DNA of 64,000 bases from Stieleria magnilauensis (lineage in GTDB: Bacteria; Planctomycetota; Planctomycetia; Pirellulales; Pirellulaceae): NCBI GenBank assembly GCA_007753675.1, contig CP036432.1, positions 111,482-175,481 of the forward strand, written 5' to 3'. The position numbers and the translations under genes were made by a program. The notes beneath the pieces are model-generated. The model did no database searches, was not told where the DNA came from, and was given only the letters and a program-made list of their open reading frames with translations. Positions 47,967 through 56,540 of this stretch are shown here, piece after piece; the stretch's first letter is position 1; every line of letters starts with the position of its first letter.

Positions 47967-49121
47967 CTAGGTTTGCCCCGGTGCGCCTTCCATCTTCAGC
48001 ACCGGCAATCGGCCGCGGACGTCGATTTGGGAACGGATCGATGCGGGCGTGTTGTCGGCCGGTCGCGGGCGGTTCTCGGGCAACAGTGCCGGTGGGCGAT
48101 AGAGCGAGCCTTGGCGGGTGCCCCGGCGGGCGAATTCGGCTTCGATTTGAAGCTTCAACGTTGACTTTTCCAGGCACCACTGAGGGGCGATCAGATACTT
48201 GGGTGGCGCATCACCGCTGATTCGTTCGACGATCGTTGTGGGGGGGATGCGTTCCAGGAAATCGACGACGGTGTTTACGTAAGTGTCCTGTTGCATCATC
48301 TGAATTTTACCGCTGGCAACTTCTTCCCCCAGCGGTGTGCCTTGGACGGCATACAGGTTGTGCAGTTTGATCGCGTCGAAACCGAGTCGCGCCACTTCGT
48401 CGGCGGTCTGCATCATCATCTCGTGGGTTTCGCCGGGGATCCCCAGAATGATGTGGACGCAACACTCGAAGCCTTGTCCGCGGCTGCGATCGATGGAATT
48501 GATCAGGTGATCGTGGGTGTGGGCGCGATTCATCCAGTCGAGTCCCGGCTGATGCATCGTTTGCATCCCGAACTCCAACGAAACATAGTGATCTTGGGCC
48601 AGTTGGCGAGTCAACTCGATGACACTCTCGGGAACACAATCGGGGCGGGTTCCGATCGCCAGGCCGACGATATCGGGATGCCAGCGGAGCGCCATCCGAA
48701 AGACTTCTTCGAGTTGGTCGACCGGGGCGTACGTGTTGGTCGCGGGCTGAAAATACGCTAAAAAACCGGCCACCTGCTTGTAGCGCCGCCGAACGCTGGT
48801 GATGCCGCCCTCCAATTGCTCGCTGACTCGTTTCAGCCGTACTCGTCGCGAGGGGCTGAACGAACGGTTGTCGCAGAAATTGCAACCGCCGCGGGCGACC
48901 GCGCCGTCCACGTTGGGGCAGGTGAAACCGGCGTCGATGCTGACCCGCTGGACCCGCCCGCCGAACCGGCGACGCAGGGCGGCGCCGAACGCGTTGAAGG
49001 GTAGACCTTCGCGTTGCCAGGCCAAACGATCGTTACAATGAGAATTTGTCAAAGGAGTCCGTTGCCAAACAATGGTACTGGATCGATAGTAGTAGGTGGC
49101 GGGGACCCCGCCCGTTATCAT
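47967..49121 (-). CDS. Radical SAM protein, TIGR01212/YhcC-like
   Basis: Up to 384 aa. The iron-sulfur motif is the long type, CPNVDGAVARGGCNFC (C-x11-C-x2-C, about residues 69-84), as in the TIGR01212 family. RVSIDAGFTCPN before it and GLAIGTRPDCVPE, SLEFGMQTMH, HIILGIPGETHEMMMQTA after it are further family blocks. The family homology begins only at about residue 40 (LPFNAFGAALRRRFG), so the ATG at 49121 may be too early and a TTG start near residue 24 is possible. Reaction unknown; the family is often placed near tRNA or redox functions. It is divergent from the FHA gene. Confidence 0.9.
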   Translation of the reverse strand: MITGGVPATYYYRSSTIVWQRTPLTNSHCNDRLAWQREGLPFNAFGAALRRRFGGRVQRVSIDAGFTCPNVDGAVARGGCNFCDNRSFSPSRRVRLKRVSEQLEGGITSVRRRYKQVAGFLAYFQPATNTYAPVDQLEEVFRMALRWHPDIVGLAIGTRPDCVPESVIELTRQLAQDHYVSLEFGMQTMHQPGLDWMNRAHTHDHLINSIDRSRGQGFECCVHIILGIPGETHEMMMQTADEVARLGFDAIKLHNLYAVQGTPLGEEVASGKIQMMQQDTYVNTVVDFLERIPPTTIVERISGDAPPKYLIAPQWCLEKSTLKLQIEAEFARRGTRQGSLYRPPALLPENRPRPADNTPASIRSQIDVRGRLPVLKMEGAPGQT

Positions 49122-49188
49122 TTGTTTTGTTCTGATCCCTACCAGTCTACCGCGACAGACAGTTCCGCCACATCCCGCGAGGACGACG

Positions 49189-49650
49189 GTGAATTATTAC
49201 GACGACGACGAAGACCTAGATTTTGCCGGCCCCTACGGACAGTTGACGCCCGTCGGCGGCGGCGACCCGATTCCGCTGATCAAAGATCGCCTGACCATCG
49301 GCCGACGCTCCGAATGCGACGTCCAGCTGAAATTCAATAATGTCTCCGGCCAGCATTGCCGGCTCTCCCTGGAGCACGGCTATTGGTTCATCCGCGACAT
49401 GAACAGCCGCAACGGTGTGAAAGTCGACGGCCGACCGGTCATCCGCAAACGGCTCGATCCGAAGTGCAAGTTGTCGATCGCACGCCATGAGTACTTGGTC
49501 GAATACGATCCGCAGACGCTCGGCGCCTACGGGCCCCCGCCGGCCGATGACGAGTACTTGGACGAATTGATGCGGAGCTCGCTGATGGACCGCGCCGGGC
49601 TCAGCAAACGGGACACCAAGCGACCGTTCGGCAACAAGGATCCCGAGTAG
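49189..49650 (+). CDS. FHA domain protein
   Basis: 153 aa from GTG 49189 (NYYDDDEDLDF follows). GAGG six bases upstream supports this start; a longer frame would overlap the divergent radical SAM gene. The FHA fold is clear: IKDRLTIGRRSECDVQL (Arg/Ser for phosphothreonine, about residues 34-50), NNVSGQHCRL, FIRDMNSRNGVKVDG (about 70-84). It binds phosphothreonine peptides, so it should act downstream of a Ser/Thr kinase such as the one at 54204. The rest is an acidic N terminus and a short hydrophilic tail. No enzyme domain. Confidence 0.9.
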   Translation: MNYYDDDEDLDFAGPYGQLTPVGGGDPIPLIKDRLTIGRRSECDVQLKFNNVSGQHCRLSLEHGYWFIRDMNSRNGVKVDGRPVIRKRLDPKCKLSIARHEYLVEYDPQTLGAYGPPPADDEYLDELMRSSLMDRAGLSKRDTKRPFGNKDPE

Positions 49651-49790
49651 AAGGACATCGCTGGCCGACATGGGAGGCGGGAACGCTCAGTTGACGGCAC
49701 GTGTCGGTGTCCAGCCTTCAGGCGATTCTACGGATGCCGTCAGGCATCGCGCGTTTCCGCCAGCCGCTTTGCAGCTGCGGGGGACTTTTG
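49651..49790. other. Intergenic region left of palindromic array
   Basis: No gene or clear hairpin is seen between the FHA stop and the first palindromic unit. It contains CAGCCGCTTTGCAGCTGCGG but no copy of the outer arm found at 28746 and 54150. Confidence 0.5.
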
Positions 49791-50134
49791 TTAGCGGCAG
49801 GGCGCGAGCCCTCCGGTCTTGCACAGTGTTTCCGAGCCGAAACCGGACGGCTCGCGCCGTTCCGCTATCTCCTTCAGTATGTGTTAGCGGCAGGGCGCGA
49901 GCCCTCCGGTCTTGCACAGTGTTTCCGAGCCGAAACCGGACGGCTCGCGCCGTTCCGCTATCTCCTTCAGTATGTGTTAGCGGCAGGGCGCGAGCCCTCC
50001 GGTCTTTCACGGTGTTTCCAAGCTGGAACCGGACGGCTCGCGCCGTTCCGCTATCTCCCTCAGCATTTGTTAGCGGCAGGGCGCGAGCCCTCCGGTCTTT
50101 CACGGTGTTTCCAAGCTGGAACCGGACGGCTCGC
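49791..50134. repeat. 93-bp tandem array of REP-like palindromes (four units, last one split by IS)
   Basis: Conserved starts at 49793, 49886, 49979 and 50072 give an exact 93-bp period. Each unit holds the imperfect palindrome (arms AGCGGCAGGGCGCGAGCC and GGCTCGCGCCGTTCCGCT) plus a short spacer (TATCTCCTTCAGTATGTG type). Units 1-2 share one loop sequence and units 3-4 another. The fourth is cut after GGCTCGC at 50134 by an insertion sequence; its remainder continues at 54129. Open frames across the array are a by-product of 93 being a multiple of three. Confidence 0.96.
50129..50134. repeat. Target-site repeat, left of IS copy 1 (GCTCGC)
   Basis: GCTCGC directly precedes the left end of IS copy 1 and matches, with one C-to-T change, the GCTTGC after copies 1 and 2. 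Because the hexamer begins and ends in GC, the true duplication could be 2, 4 or 6 bp. Confidence 0.75.
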
Positions 50135-52125
50135 GGCCTGTCGATTTAGTTCCTGGGGACGGTTGATTCGATTTTGGTTCCGGACGAGGCTTTTATGGTG
50201 CTATGCGGGGCATCCAGAGTCGTTGGTAAGCGTGTTGACGGGATCGTGGCGTTCGCTTGTGGCGGATTTCGTTCGAAATGCCCCCTATCTCCCCTAGTTT
50301 GCTGTTCCGAGCGATTGTGTCGCCGCGGCGGCGCGCAGCTTCGCCAAGTAACTCATGATTTTCTTCAGATTGAATCCGGTCGCCGCCCAGCGCCATTCTT
50401 GATTCACACCTGCGATACCTCGAAGCAGGAATCGCCGCATATCAAGCGTGCTCTTGATCACGGCGAAAGGCGTTTCACCGAAATGCTGACGACGAGAGTA
50501 AGCCTCTTTGGCTGCAGGCGTTTCCATTCGCGCACGCTGCCGACGTCGCGCTCCTTCATGCTCATCATGCATCGTCTCGCGACCACGTGGCGGGCCAGGC
50601 TTGCGACCACGTCGCTTGCCCGCTCGCTTGTCCGACGAGGTCGCTTCGCTGGACTCCTGGGACGATGCCTCGCTGCTGCTTGCCTCGTCTTTTGGCTTCA
50701 CGTTCTTGCGACAACGCCCAGCCAGCGTGCAGCCCTCGCATTCAAAACAGGTGTAAACCTTTCGCTGCACCGGAGAGCCGTCGCCATGCGTCGTGTTCTC
50801 GGTCGTCCGATGTGAAAGCACTTTGCCTGCCGGGCAGTAATAGCAGTCGTTCGCTTCGTCGTACACAAACGCTGCTTTGTCAAATCGTTTGGTTTGTGGA
50901 TTAACCGGCAACTGATCAATCTGATCGGCGGCAACGGGCTCAGTCAAGTCCGAACGCTCGGCAGGGTTGTTCTCGCGATTGGTTTCGGCAAGCGGGCCAA
51001 TCAGTTCGATCTGTTTTTCCTCAGCCGCAGTGAGGTTTTTGCCCGTCGTGTAAGCCGAGTCAGCCATGACTCGCTTAATGTCAATTCCAAAGTCGTTGGC
51101 CACACAGTCGACGATGGTGGCAAATTCGTGGTGTTCGACGTTGCCGATCAAGACGTCCGCCGCAACGATCAGGCCGCTCTGCGTTTCGGTCGTCGCCATC
51201 GGAGTAAAGTTGGCTGCGTAACCACCCTCCTTATTGGGAAGAATGCGACTGTCCGTGTCAGTCTTGGGTAACTGGGCGGGGCCCTTCGTCCCATTTTTCC
51301 TGCGGACTTCGTCCATCGCATTGACCGTCTCCAGATGAGCGGCCAGTTGTGAGCGGCGTGACTTCAAGTTGGCGACGGCGGCGGGGAGGCGGTCCGCCGA
51401 AACGTCCTGGCCGATGAGATCTTCGTCGCATGCGTCGTTGACTTCGAAGGTTTCCAGGGCCTCATCAATTTGCGCGTCAAGTTCTTCGAGTGCTTTGGCT
51501 AATCGTTTGGCCGTCCAAGTCTTGTATTTGTTGGCGTCAGCCAGGATGCGTGTGCCGTCGATGCACAGTTCCGAGAGATTGGCGATCCCCAGGTTGATCG
51601 CCAGCTTGACCATTTGTTTGAAGATGCCTTTGACTGCATCACTATTGTTTCGGCGGAAGTCGCTGATCGTGCTGTGATCGATGCGGCGACCGCTGCTAAG
51701 CCAGATAAAATCGATCGAATGCTTGAGTTCGTATTCAATGTTCCGGCTGGATCGGATTCGCCGAATCATGGCAAACAGCAGGATCTTTGCCATTACGCTG
51801 GGATGGATCGGCGGCTGACCGAATCCGCCGTTGTAGGCCGCCTCCCAATCAGTCCAGTCCATCTGATCGAGGATCTCGTCGACCAAGCGAACGGGATGAT
51901 CCTGAGGGATGAGTTCCTCCAGGGCGGTGGGAATGAGGACCAGTTGCCCGCGTGGTGTAGGAGCTTCCTGCCAATAGCTGGTCTTGGGTTGTCTCTGGCT
52001 CACTGGGCAAGCCTCCCTGCGTGAGAAGTGAATCGCGACGACGATCCGCCAAGAATAGCAAACATCGTGACGATGCCTACTAAGCCACCTCCCCTCGTTT
52101 TGTGGATACACTAAACCGACAGGCC
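50135..52125 (-). mobile_element. IS1182-family insertion sequence, copy 1
   Basis: 1991 bp. Ends are inverted: GGCCTGTCGATTTAGT on the left and, read inwards from the right, GGCCTGTCGGTTTAGT (15 of 16 identical). One transposase gene is on the minus strand. Non-coding stretches are about 159 bp at the left end (with near-palindrome ATTTCGTTCGAAAT at 50265-50278) and 122 bp at the right. It is inserted in the fourth palindromic unit. It differs from copies 2 and 3 at 50948 (G rather than A), a silent change; I found no other difference in the coding region. Confidence 0.96.
50294..52003 (-). CDS. IS1182-family DDE transposase, copy 1
   Basis: 569 aa from GTG 52003 (SQRQPKTSYWQEAP follows). 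GGAGG eight bases upstream decides this start; longer frames exist but have no ribosome-binding site. The N-terminal DUF772-like DNA-binding region (IHPSVMAKILLFAMIRRIRSS quoted by position, about residues 63-83) precedes the catalytic residues: Asp in CIDGTRILAD (about 149), Asp in VMADSAYTTG (about 313) and Glu in HFGETPFAVIKS (about 509). A Cys cluster between them (CYYCPAG, CFECEGCTLAGRC, about 387-432) is typical of IS1182. The protein is complete, with no frameshift, so it is probably active. Confidence 0.96.
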   Translation of the reverse strand: MSQRQPKTSYWQEAPTPRGQLVLIPTALEELIPQDHPVRLVDEILDQMDWTDWEAAYNGGFGQPPIHPSVMAKILLFAMIRRIRSSRNIEYELKHSIDFIWLSSGRRIDHSTISDFRRNNSDAVKGIFKQMVKLAINLGIANLSELCIDGTRILADANKYKTWTAKRLAKALEELDAQIDEALETFEVNDACDEDLIGQDVSADRLPAAVANLKSRRSQLAAHLETVNAMDEVRRKNGTKGPAQLPKTDTDSRILPNKEGGYAANFTPMATTETQSGLIVAADVLIGNVEHHEFATIVDCVANDFGIDIKRVMADSAYTTGKNLTAAEEKQIELIGPLAETNRENNPAERSDLTEPVAADQIDQLPVNPQTKRFDKAAFVYDEANDCYYCPAGKVLSHRTTENTTHGDGSPVQRKVYTCFECEGCTLAGRCRKNVKPKDEASSSEASSQESSEATSSDKRAGKRRGRKPGPPRGRETMHDEHEGARRRQRARMETPAAKEAYSRRQHFGETPFAVIKSTLDMRRFLLRGIAGVNQEWRWAATGFNLKKIMSYLAKLRAAAATQSLGTAN

Positions 52126-52131
52126 GCTTGC
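52126..52131. repeat. Hexamer GCTTGC joining IS copies 1 and 2
   Basis: Only these six bases separate two complete IS copies, giving a repeat unit of 1997 bp. The same hexamer follows copy 2 at 54123-54128. Confidence 0.9.
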
Positions 52132-54122
52132 GGCCTGTCGATTTAGTTCCTGGGGACGGTTGATTCGATTTTGGTTCCGGACGAGGCTTTTATGGTGCTA
52201 TGCGGGGCATCCAGAGTCGTTGGTAAGCGTGTTGACGGGATCGTGGCGTTCGCTTGTGGCGGATTTCGTTCGAAATGCCCCCTATCTCCCCTAGTTTGCT
52301 GTTCCGAGCGATTGTGTCGCCGCGGCGGCGCGCAGCTTCGCCAAGTAACTCATGATTTTCTTCAGATTGAATCCGGTCGCCGCCCAGCGCCATTCTTGAT
52401 TCACACCTGCGATACCTCGAAGCAGGAATCGCCGCATATCAAGCGTGCTCTTGATCACGGCGAAAGGCGTTTCACCGAAATGCTGACGACGAGAGTAAGC
52501 CTCTTTGGCTGCAGGCGTTTCCATTCGCGCACGCTGCCGACGTCGCGCTCCTTCATGCTCATCATGCATCGTCTCGCGACCACGTGGCGGGCCAGGCTTG
52601 CGACCACGTCGCTTGCCCGCTCGCTTGTCCGACGAGGTCGCTTCGCTGGACTCCTGGGACGATGCCTCGCTGCTGCTTGCCTCGTCTTTTGGCTTCACGT
52701 TCTTGCGACAACGCCCAGCCAGCGTGCAGCCCTCGCATTCAAAACAGGTGTAAACCTTTCGCTGCACCGGAGAGCCGTCGCCATGCGTCGTGTTCTCGGT
52801 CGTCCGATGTGAAAGCACTTTGCCTGCCGGGCAGTAATAGCAGTCGTTCGCTTCGTCGTACACAAACGCTGCTTTGTCAAATCGTTTGGTTTGTGGATTA
52901 ACCGGCAACTGATCAATCTGATCGGCGGCAACGGGCTCAGTCAAATCCGAACGCTCGGCAGGGTTGTTCTCGCGATTGGTTTCGGCAAGCGGGCCAATCA
53001 GTTCGATCTGTTTTTCCTCAGCCGCAGTGAGGTTTTTGCCCGTCGTGTAAGCCGAGTCAGCCATGACTCGCTTAATGTCAATTCCAAAGTCGTTGGCCAC
53101 ACAGTCGACGATGGTGGCAAATTCGTGGTGTTCGACGTTGCCGATCAAGACGTCCGCCGCAACGATCAGGCCGCTCTGCGTTTCGGTCGTCGCCATCGGA
53201 GTAAAGTTGGCTGCGTAACCACCCTCCTTATTGGGAAGAATGCGACTGTCCGTGTCAGTCTTGGGTAACTGGGCGGGGCCCTTCGTCCCATTTTTCCTGC
53301 GGACTTCGTCCATCGCATTGACCGTCTCCAGATGAGCGGCCAGTTGTGAGCGGCGTGACTTCAAGTTGGCGACGGCGGCGGGGAGGCGGTCCGCCGAAAC
53401 GTCCTGGCCGATGAGATCTTCGTCGCATGCGTCGTTGACTTCGAAGGTTTCCAGGGCCTCATCAATTTGCGCGTCAAGTTCTTCGAGTGCTTTGGCTAAT
53501 CGTTTGGCCGTCCAAGTCTTGTATTTGTTGGCGTCAGCCAGGATGCGTGTGCCGTCGATGCACAGTTCCGAGAGATTGGCGATCCCCAGGTTGATCGCCA
53601 GCTTGACCATTTGTTTGAAGATGCCTTTGACTGCATCACTATTGTTTCGGCGGAAGTCGCTGATCGTGCTGTGATCGATGCGGCGACCGCTGCTAAGCCA
53701 GATAAAATCGATCGAATGCTTGAGTTCGTATTCAATGTTCCGGCTGGATCGGATTCGCCGAATCATGGCAAACAGCAGGATCTTTGCCATTACGCTGGGA
53801 TGGATCGGCGGCTGACCGAATCCGCCGTTGTAGGCCGCCTCCCAATCAGTCCAGTCCATCTGATCGAGGATCTCGTCGACCAAGCGAACGGGATGATCCT
53901 GAGGGATGAGTTCCTCCAGGGCGGTGGGAATGAGGACCAGTTGCCCGCGTGGTGTAGGAGCTTCCTGCCAATAGCTGGTCTTGGGTTGTCTCTGGCTCAC
54001 TGGGCAAGCCTCCCTGCGTGAGAAGTGAATCGCGACGACGATCCGCCAAGAATAGCAAACATCGTGACGATGCCTACTAAGCCACCTCCCCTCGTTTTGT
54101 GGATACACTAAACCGACAGGCC
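52132..54122 (-). mobile_element. IS1182-family insertion sequence, copy 2 (tandem)
   Basis: 1991 bp, same orientation as copy 1 and head-to-tail with it. Both end repeats are intact. Its right flank GCTTGC then GCCGTTCCGCTATCTCCCTC restores the interrupted palindromic unit. Confidence 0.96.
52291..54000 (-). CDS. IS1182-family DDE transposase, copy 2
   Basis: Encodes the same 569-aa protein as copies 1 and 3 from GTG 54000. The frame stays open past the right IS end into the flank (to 54189), which could give a longer fusion start, but the ribosome-binding site supports the internal GTG. Confidence 0.96.
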   Translation of the reverse strand: MSQRQPKTSYWQEAPTPRGQLVLIPTALEELIPQDHPVRLVDEILDQMDWTDWEAAYNGGFGQPPIHPSVMAKILLFAMIRRIRSSRNIEYELKHSIDFIWLSSGRRIDHSTISDFRRNNSDAVKGIFKQMVKLAINLGIANLSELCIDGTRILADANKYKTWTAKRLAKALEELDAQIDEALETFEVNDACDEDLIGQDVSADRLPAAVANLKSRRSQLAAHLETVNAMDEVRRKNGTKGPAQLPKTDTDSRILPNKEGGYAANFTPMATTETQSGLIVAADVLIGNVEHHEFATIVDCVANDFGIDIKRVMADSAYTTGKNLTAAEEKQIELIGPLAETNRENNPAERSDLTEPVAADQIDQLPVNPQTKRFDKAAFVYDEANDCYYCPAGKVLSHRTTENTTHGDGSPVQRKVYTCFECEGCTLAGRCRKNVKPKDEASSSEASSQESSEATSSDKRAGKRRGRKPGPPRGRETMHDEHEGARRRQRARMETPAAKEAYSRRQHFGETPFAVIKSTLDMRRFLLRGIAGVNQEWRWAATGFNLKKIMSYLAKLRAAAATQSLGTAN

Positions 54123-54203
54123 GCTTGCGCCGTTCCGCTATCTCCCTCAGCGCCAAAGTAAGTGACACTGGGCTCCCGCCGGCCGACACGCGAATGCCCT
54201 CAG
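54123..54203. repeat. Right remnant of split palindromic unit plus outer arm
   Basis: GCTTGC (54123-54128) then GCCGTTCCGCTATCTCCCTC completes the fourth palindromic unit. From 54150, GCGCCAAAGTAAGTGACACT matches the outer arm at 28881. The kinase stop follows at 54204. Confidence 0.88.
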
Positions 54204-56540
54204 CTACGGTGTCATCTGCTGCGTTTCGGTCACGTCAACGTCCGCGGCGCGTTTGGAAGTGTCGCGTTGGGAGGATTCACGTTCGGTCGCCGACGCCTCC
54301 GGCTCGTCATGATCTCGGTGATGTCTGCGATGGACGCGATCATCGCCGACCCGGCGGACAAAGATCCAAAGCGTGCCGCTGACCACCAGGATCGAAAGCA
54401 TTGCCGCAGCCCCCTCCCAGTGCAACGTTTGCTCCATCGCCGCGACCGGCGCGAACACTTTGCTCAGCCGGTATTGGACCAGCACCAGTAGATCGGCCTG
54501 GTTGTCGCCGCCGGAACCAAACTTGCCTTCACCGGGCACCGCGACCGGCTGCATTGCCGCGATCCAGTGCCCCCCGTAGGCCTGGCCATCGTCGGCGACG
54601 GCCACGGGATCTTGGTAGTCGACATCGCCGCCACGCAACAGATCGTCCATCTTTTCCGCGTCGACCTTGAACGGGTCGCCCGCGTTGCGCATCCCGGCCC
54701 GGTGTCGGGCCTCCAGGTACGGGTGTTGCAAGATCGTTCCCCGCACCTTGCCTTCACGGGCCTCGACGAGCACCGCGACCTGGTTGGCACCCTCGTCGCC
54801 TTGCAGCAATTCGAAATCACCCAAGTTGACCGTGGCCACGAACACGGCGTCGGGTTCGCCGGACCGGTCGCCGGACAAGTAGATGGGCCCGCTGATCGCG
54901 ACTTTCCACAACCCCGTCGCGGTCGATTGGAAAGCGGCCGACAGGTGCATGTGATCGAGTGGTTTGATCGAGTCGATCGGCGTGTCTCGGGGCAGATCAT
55001 TCTTGAGGGCGTGGAAATACGTCCGGTACGCATAGTTGCGTCCGGCACTGTTTTGTTCGCGCGCGACGGGGTTGTCGTAAGCGATTGCAAAAATCGTCCC
55101 CGATCGGTCGGTCACAAACATCGTCGCCAAACGTGGGACCCGCGAATCGTCCGCCTCATCGGTGTATTGTTCCAAGCGTTTGTCGAGATACTCATCCAAC
55201 GCGATGCGGGCGGGCAGGTCCAGTAGGGTGTCGCGCGTCTCGACCATCTTCAACGCCAAGGCGCTGGTGCCCTGGTCGGCGATGATTTTTAGATTGCGAC
55301 TGACCGCGGGGTCATCGAGTGCGGCGGCGAGCGTGGCGCGAAAATCCGGCTCGTTGATCTCGTCGCGGCAGAGCCGGAAATAGCGTTCCAATTCGCTTTC
55401 GAGTGTTCGCGCGGCAAATTTTGCCGCCAACTCGTTGCTGCTGAACGCTTCTTTGCGCAACGCCAGCTTCGTTTCTTCGCTGGCGCGATTGATGGTGCGG
55501 ATCGCGTAAATACTTGTCACGACCAACAGCAAAATGGGCCCCAGAATTCCCAGCACCATCAGCGGCCGTTTCGCGCGCAGTTCGTCTCGGCGATCCAAAC
55601 GGTCCAAAATTTCTTGAACGTTGGTGAAGCGGTCGTCGGGATTGGCCGCCAAACAGCAGCTGACGATCCGTGACAATTCACGGTCGACGCCGGCGCGTTG
55701 GATGTGCCGAACCGGCGGCGAGGCTTTTTGGATCGACTCGCGGTATCGCTGCAACCGCTTGGGCAGCGAACCGGCGGTGTCGAGTTGTTCGATGATCGAA
55801 TCTTCGCGATACGGCGGACCGCCGGTCAGCATCCGGTACATGATCGCGCCGACGGCGTAGACGTCCCACGCGCTGCTGGGTGTGGATTCCAGGTCGGCCT
55901 GTTCGGGGGCCATGTAAAACAGCGTGCCCAACGAAGGCGATTGGTCGTGGGTCATTCGGCTCTGGCCGAAATCCGCCAACCGGGGCTCGTGGTCTTCGCC
56001 TAGCAGGACGTTGGCCGGCTTGAGATCGCAGTGCAAAACCCCCTTGCTGTGGCTGTGGTTGAGCCCGACGCAGATCTTGCGAAACATCTGGACCGACTCG
56101 GCAACCGGCAACGCCCCACGCACGGTCAGCTCGTCTTCGAGTGACCCCCCGGTGACCAGCTCCATCACATAATAGGGCGGATCGCTGTCCCAGCCGACTT
56201 CCAGCACTTGGACGATGTGGCGATCTGAGGATAATTGCACGAGGTTTTTGACCTCATGGCTCAGCAGCGACCAATTCACCCCGCCACGGTGCAAGAAAAA
56301 CTTGATCGCGACGGGTCGACCGGTGTTCAGATCCCGCCCGACCCAGACCTGGCCGAACGCGCCGCTGCCCAAAAACCGTTCCAGCCGATACCCTGGGACA
56401 TCGGCCGGTGGCGTCGTTGCCTGCATCGACAGCTTTTTGCTGGTCGATCGGCCGCCCTCGGTTTGATACTGCGTTTGGTCTTCGTTGCTCACTCCGTCAC
56501 TCTCGCCCTCTTGGAGCCCCTCGCTCGTCTTCGATGCCAT
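54204..56540 (-). CDS. Receptor-like Ser/Thr protein kinase with extracytoplasmic C-terminal sensor
   Basis: 778 aa from ATG 56540 (MASKTSEGLQEGE); a GTG six codons earlier is possible. The N-terminal kinase domain (about residues 48-310) has glycine loop LGSGAFGQVWVG, Lys in VAIKFF, catalytic loop LHCDLKPANVLL (about 168-179, HCD in place of HRD), ADFGQSR and YMAPEQAD. A helix (about 326-348, LMVLGILGPILLLVVTSIYAI) follows, then a long extracytoplasmic Cache-like sensor (about 360-700, with MFVTDRSGTIFAIAYDN and SGPIYLSGDRSG). A second helix (about 715-735) and a short charged tail end it. It likely phosphorylates FHA-linked targets on sensing a ligand. Its start codon overlaps that of the divergent amidohydrolase. 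Confidence 0.93.
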   Translation of the reverse strand: MASKTSEGLQEGESDGVSNEDQTQYQTEGGRSTSKKLSMQATTPPADVPGYRLERFLGSGAFGQVWVGRDLNTGRPVAIKFFLHRGGVNWSLLSHEVKNLVQLSSDRHIVQVLEVGWDSDPPYYVMELVTGGSLEDELTVRGALPVAESVQMFRKICVGLNHSHSKGVLHCDLKPANVLLGEDHEPRLADFGQSRMTHDQSPSLGTLFYMAPEQADLESTPSSAWDVYAVGAIMYRMLTGGPPYREDSIIEQLDTAGSLPKRLQRYRESIQKASPPVRHIQRAGVDRELSRIVSCCLAANPDDRFTNVQEILDRLDRRDELRAKRPLMVLGILGPILLLVVTSIYAIRTINRASEETKLALRKEAFSSNELAAKFAARTLESELERYFRLCRDEINEPDFRATLAAALDDPAVSRNLKIIADQGTSALALKMVETRDTLLDLPARIALDEYLDKRLEQYTDEADDSRVPRLATMFVTDRSGTIFAIAYDNPVAREQNSAGRNYAYRTYFHALKNDLPRDTPIDSIKPLDHMHLSAAFQSTATGLWKVAISGPIYLSGDRSGEPDAVFVATVNLGDFELLQGDEGANQVAVLVEAREGKVRGTILQHPYLEARHRAGMRNAGDPFKVDAEKMDDLLRGGDVDYQDPVAVADDGQAYGGHWIAAMQPVAVPGEGKFGSGGDNQADLLVLVQYRLSKVFAPVAAMEQTLHWEGAAAMLSILVVSGTLWIFVRRVGDDRVHRRHHRDHDEPEASATERESSQRDTSKRAADVDVTETQQMTP

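Noticed and set aside
49670..50297. Three open frames across the palindromic array
   Set aside because: The 93-bp period is a multiple of three, so any frame open in one unit stays open in all; the peptides are repeats of the DNA unit.
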